A stretch of 64,000 nucleotides of DNA, from positions 36,052 to 100,051 of the forward strand of contig JAEZWQ010000047.1 of assembly GCA_023420085.1 (NCBI GenBank). The letters are read 5' to 3'. Positions 62,358 through 64,000 of this stretch are shown here, one piece after another; within the stretch, counting starts at the first letter, position 1; each line of letters starts with the position of its first letter. Origin of the DNA: Bacillota bacterium. Lineage in GTDB: Bacteria; Bacillota; Clostridia; Lachnospirales; Lachnospiraceae. The notes below the pieces were generated by a model. It worked only from the letters and a program-made list of their open reading frames with translations. It was not told the DNA's origin and did no database searches. The position numbers were made by a program, and so were the translations under genes.

Positions 62358-63756
62358 GATAACTTACCCAATCAAAGTGGAATGAACCCTCTTCATTCAG
62401 TTTTTCAAAAGTATGTGATCCAAAATAATCTCTTTGAGCTTGAACAAGATTTGCACCACTTCTCTTAGTTGTGTATGCATCAAAATATGTTAGTGCTGAC
62501 ATCATTGCTGGAATTGGTGTACCAGTATTAGCAGCAACAGTAATTAACTGTCTTAACGAAGGAATGTATTCTTCTATTTTTGACTTAAAATATTTTGTAA
62601 ATATTAAATTATCAATGTTTTTATCTTCTTCATAGGCTTCAATAATTTCTTGTAAAAATTTTGCTCTAATTATACATCCACCTCTAAATAATTTTGTTAT
62701 ATTTACAAAATCTAGGCTCCAGTTATAAACCTCACCAGCTTTTTTAAGTAGATTAAATCCTTGAGCATAACACATGATTTTAGTAAAATAAAGACTCTTA
62801 CGTACCATTTCAGTTAAGTCTTCTTTATGTAAACAAATATTATAAGTTTTTTTGTCAAACAGGTCTGCAGCTTCATGTCTTTCTTCAATATTTTCAGACA
62901 TGTATCGTGAGTTTAATCCACTATATAAGACTGACGTATCTACTCCCAATTCTATTGCTTCTAGAGCAGTCCATTTACCTGTTCCTTTTTGCTTAGAAAC
63001 ATCAAGAATCTCATCAATTATATATTTGTCTTCTTCTTTTGTATTAAATATATCTCTAGTTATTTCAATTAAATAACTTTCTAACTCTCCCTCATTCCAT
63101 TCTTTAAAAACTTCATAAAGTTCATTGTTTGATAACTTTAATACATTTTTTAATAATAAATACGCTTCACTAATTGCTTGCATATCCGCATATTCAATTC
63201 CATTGTGCACCATTTTTACATAGTGTCCTGCTCCATCTGTACCAACATAGTTACAGCATGGTTCTCCATATGCCTTAGCAGCAATATTTTCTAAAATTGT
63301 ACCAACTTGTTCGTATGCATGTTTAGAACCTCCCGGCATTATTGCAGGGCCATTTCTAGCACCTTCTTCTCCACCGGATACACCTATTCCCATGAAATGA
63401 ATTCCATTTTGAGCATACTTTTCAGTCCTTCTGATAGTATCCTTATAAAACGAATTGCCACCATCAATAATAATATCATCTTCATCAAGAAGATTTGCTA
63501 GAGAATCTGCCAATAAATCCACAGCAACCCCAGCCTTTACCATCATTATTATTTTACGAGGCTTCTCAATTGAATTAACAAGTTCTTCCAATGTTTTTGT
63601 TGGAATAAAATTCTCATGAGAATTATTTTTCATAACATCATCAACTACAGATGTAGTTCTATTATATATCGCAACTTTATAGCCATGATCTGCTAAATTT
63701 AACGCTAAATTAACACCCATAACTTTAAGTCCAATTAAACCTATATCAGCTTTCAT
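62344..63756 (-). CDS. gnd: 6-phosphogluconate dehydrogenase, decarboxylating
   Basis: Converts 6-phosphogluconate to ribulose-5-phosphate with loss of CO2. Visible are the nucleotide fold GLIGLKVMGVNLALNLADHG (a lysine replaces the common Ala in GLAVMG) and NRTTSVVDD suggesting NADP. GVSGGEEGARNGPAIMPGG and the C-terminal GGCIIRAKFLQ and QAQRDYFGSHTFE follow. At 470 residues it is full length. AAGGAGG precedes the ATG. It precedes zwf in one unit. Confidence 0.97.
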   Translation of the reverse strand: MKADIGLIGLKVMGVNLALNLADHGYKVAIYNRTTSVVDDVMKNNSHENFIPTKTLEELVNSIEKPRKIIMMVKAGVAVDLLADSLANLLDEDDIIIDGGNSFYKDTIRRTEKYAQNGIHFMGIGVSGGEEGARNGPAIMPGGSKHAYEQVGTILENIAAKAYGEPCCNYVGTDGAGHYVKMVHNGIEYADMQAISEAYLLLKNVLKLSNNELYEVFKEWNEGELESYLIEITRDIFNTKEEDKYIIDEILDVSKQKGTGKWTALEAIELGVDTSVLYSGLNSRYMSENIEERHEAADLFDKKTYNICLHKEDLTEMVRKSLYFTKIMCYAQGFNLLKKAGEVYNWSLDFVNITKLFRGGCIIRAKFLQEIIEAYEEDKNIDNLIFTKYFKSKIEEYIPSLRQLITVAANTGTPIPAMMSALTYFDAYTTKRSGANLVQAQRDYFGSHTFEKLNEEGSFHFDWVSYHANK

Positions 63757-63776
63757 AAAACCTCCTTGCTTTGTAT

Positions 63777-63795
63777 ATTATAACATACATGTTAT
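63777..63795 (-). promoter_or_regulatory. gnd −10 with overlapping palindrome
   Basis: TATAAT (63777–63782 on the minus strand) lies about 20 bases before the gnd start; the −35 is poor. A perfect palindrome ATAACAT-N2-ATGTTAT (63780–63795) overlaps the −10 and spacer, a candidate operator for gnd–zwf. Confidence 0.45.
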
Positions 63796-63871
63796 CTATA
63801 TAAAATTAGTATATTTTAAAATAATATTAAAATTCTCAGAACATTACTCGGTATATACTTATAATTGAATA

Positions 63872-64000
63872 GTAAATAGAGTAGAGGGAAGATATTAATC
63901 TTCGCCCCTCTCATTGCACCGTACGTACGGGTCTCGTATACGGCGCTACATTTATATGTTAATACAACTTATCTTAGATAGTATTCAAGAGGTTTGACCA
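63872..64000 (-). mobile_element. 3' end of a group II intron (domains V and VI), truncated by the window
   Basis: On the minus strand, domain V (63916–63946) has an 8-bp lower helix GCGCCGTA/TACGGTGC, a CG bulge and a short upper helix. The catalytic triad position reads CGC, a variant known from bacterial classes. Directly after it, domain VI (63883–63911) forms an AGAGGG/CCCTCT stem with an inner AAGAT/ATCTT stem. The 3' splice border is near 63872–63880. The rest, including any reverse transcriptase, lies beyond the right edge. I could not identify a clear bulged branch-point adenosine. Confidence 0.8.

Overview
This is an AT-rich Gram-positive chromosome segment. Gene content and order point to an anaerobic member of the Clostridia (Bacillota), or a close relative. 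Indicators are the run mtaB–ireB–ruvX–DUF1292–Fur–rnjA–mltG-like–trmR–U32, rnr–smpB–der–plsY, a DUF4364 protein, a class B sortase, RqcH/NFACT, glutamine synthetase type III and an FMN riboswitch ahead of ribU. The Lgt start resembles Lachnospiraceae-type proteins, but I do not assign a family. I saw no sporulation genes, tRNA, rRNA or CRISPR array. No gap between genes exceeds 300 bases.

Layout: (1) 1–13.0 kb, minus strand: a very tight run uvrB–uvrA–uvrC–ClC antiporter–aminotransferase–GNAT–GntR–ClpC-like ATPase–hypothetical, apparently one transcription unit. (2) 13.0–17.2 kb, minus: cls–AI-2E family permease–FemAB-like transferase (cell envelope), ending in a clear terminator. (3) 17.3–19.1 kb, plus: rqcH. 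(4) 19.1–20.5 kb, minus: a secreted, membrane-anchored cohesin-like protein and a small membrane protein. (5) 20.6–29.0 kb, plus: ychF–PBP1A–NusG-II protein–Gx transporter–asnA–glnN–lactonase. (6) 29.1–31.0 kb, plus: ahpC, srtB, DUF454. (7) 31.0–35.7 kb, minus: a Wzx-like flippase, a flavodoxin-family protein, malQ, and ribU under an FMN riboswitch. (8) 35.7–42.5 kb, minus: secG–rnr–smpB–der–plsY–lgt–radical SAM–DUF4364. (9) 42.5–49.0 kb, minus: a PRD regulator with PTS IIA/IIB/IIC, deoC and a split transketolase. (10) 49.1–55.8 kb, minus: the mtaB-to-U32 operon. (11) 55.8–56.1 kb, plus: a small HPr-like protein without the phosphorylatable histidine. (12) 56.1–60.1 kb, minus: prmA–rsmE–nifS–thiI. 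(13) 60.3–63.8 kb, minus: a hypothetical gene and gnd–zwf. (14) At the right edge, the 3' end of a group II intron (domains V and VI) reads leftward on the minus strand.

Functional links: zwf, gnd and the lactonase at 28 kb can supply the whole oxidative pentose-phosphate branch, and the split transketolase connects it to the PTS/deoC sugar locus. AsnA and GlnN form an ammonia-assimilation pair. RNA modification is heavily represented: ThiI with its cysteine desulfurase, MtaB, RsmE, and TrmR with a U32 protein for wobble 5-hydroxy/methoxyuridine. Envelope genes are spread through the window (PBP1A, Cls, FemAB, Lgt, PlsY, SecG, SrtB, flippase).

Most of the window is ordinary core genome. The less ordinary parts are the Ula-like PTS/deoC/transketolase operon with no ascorbate genes, a Fur homologue that has lost most regulatory metal ligands, the His-less HPr-like protein, the cohesin-like protein with a duplicated arginine-rich tail, a stand-alone MltG N-terminal module, a possibly leaderless flippase mRNA, and the intron end. 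I did not find a convincing wholly new multi-gene system.
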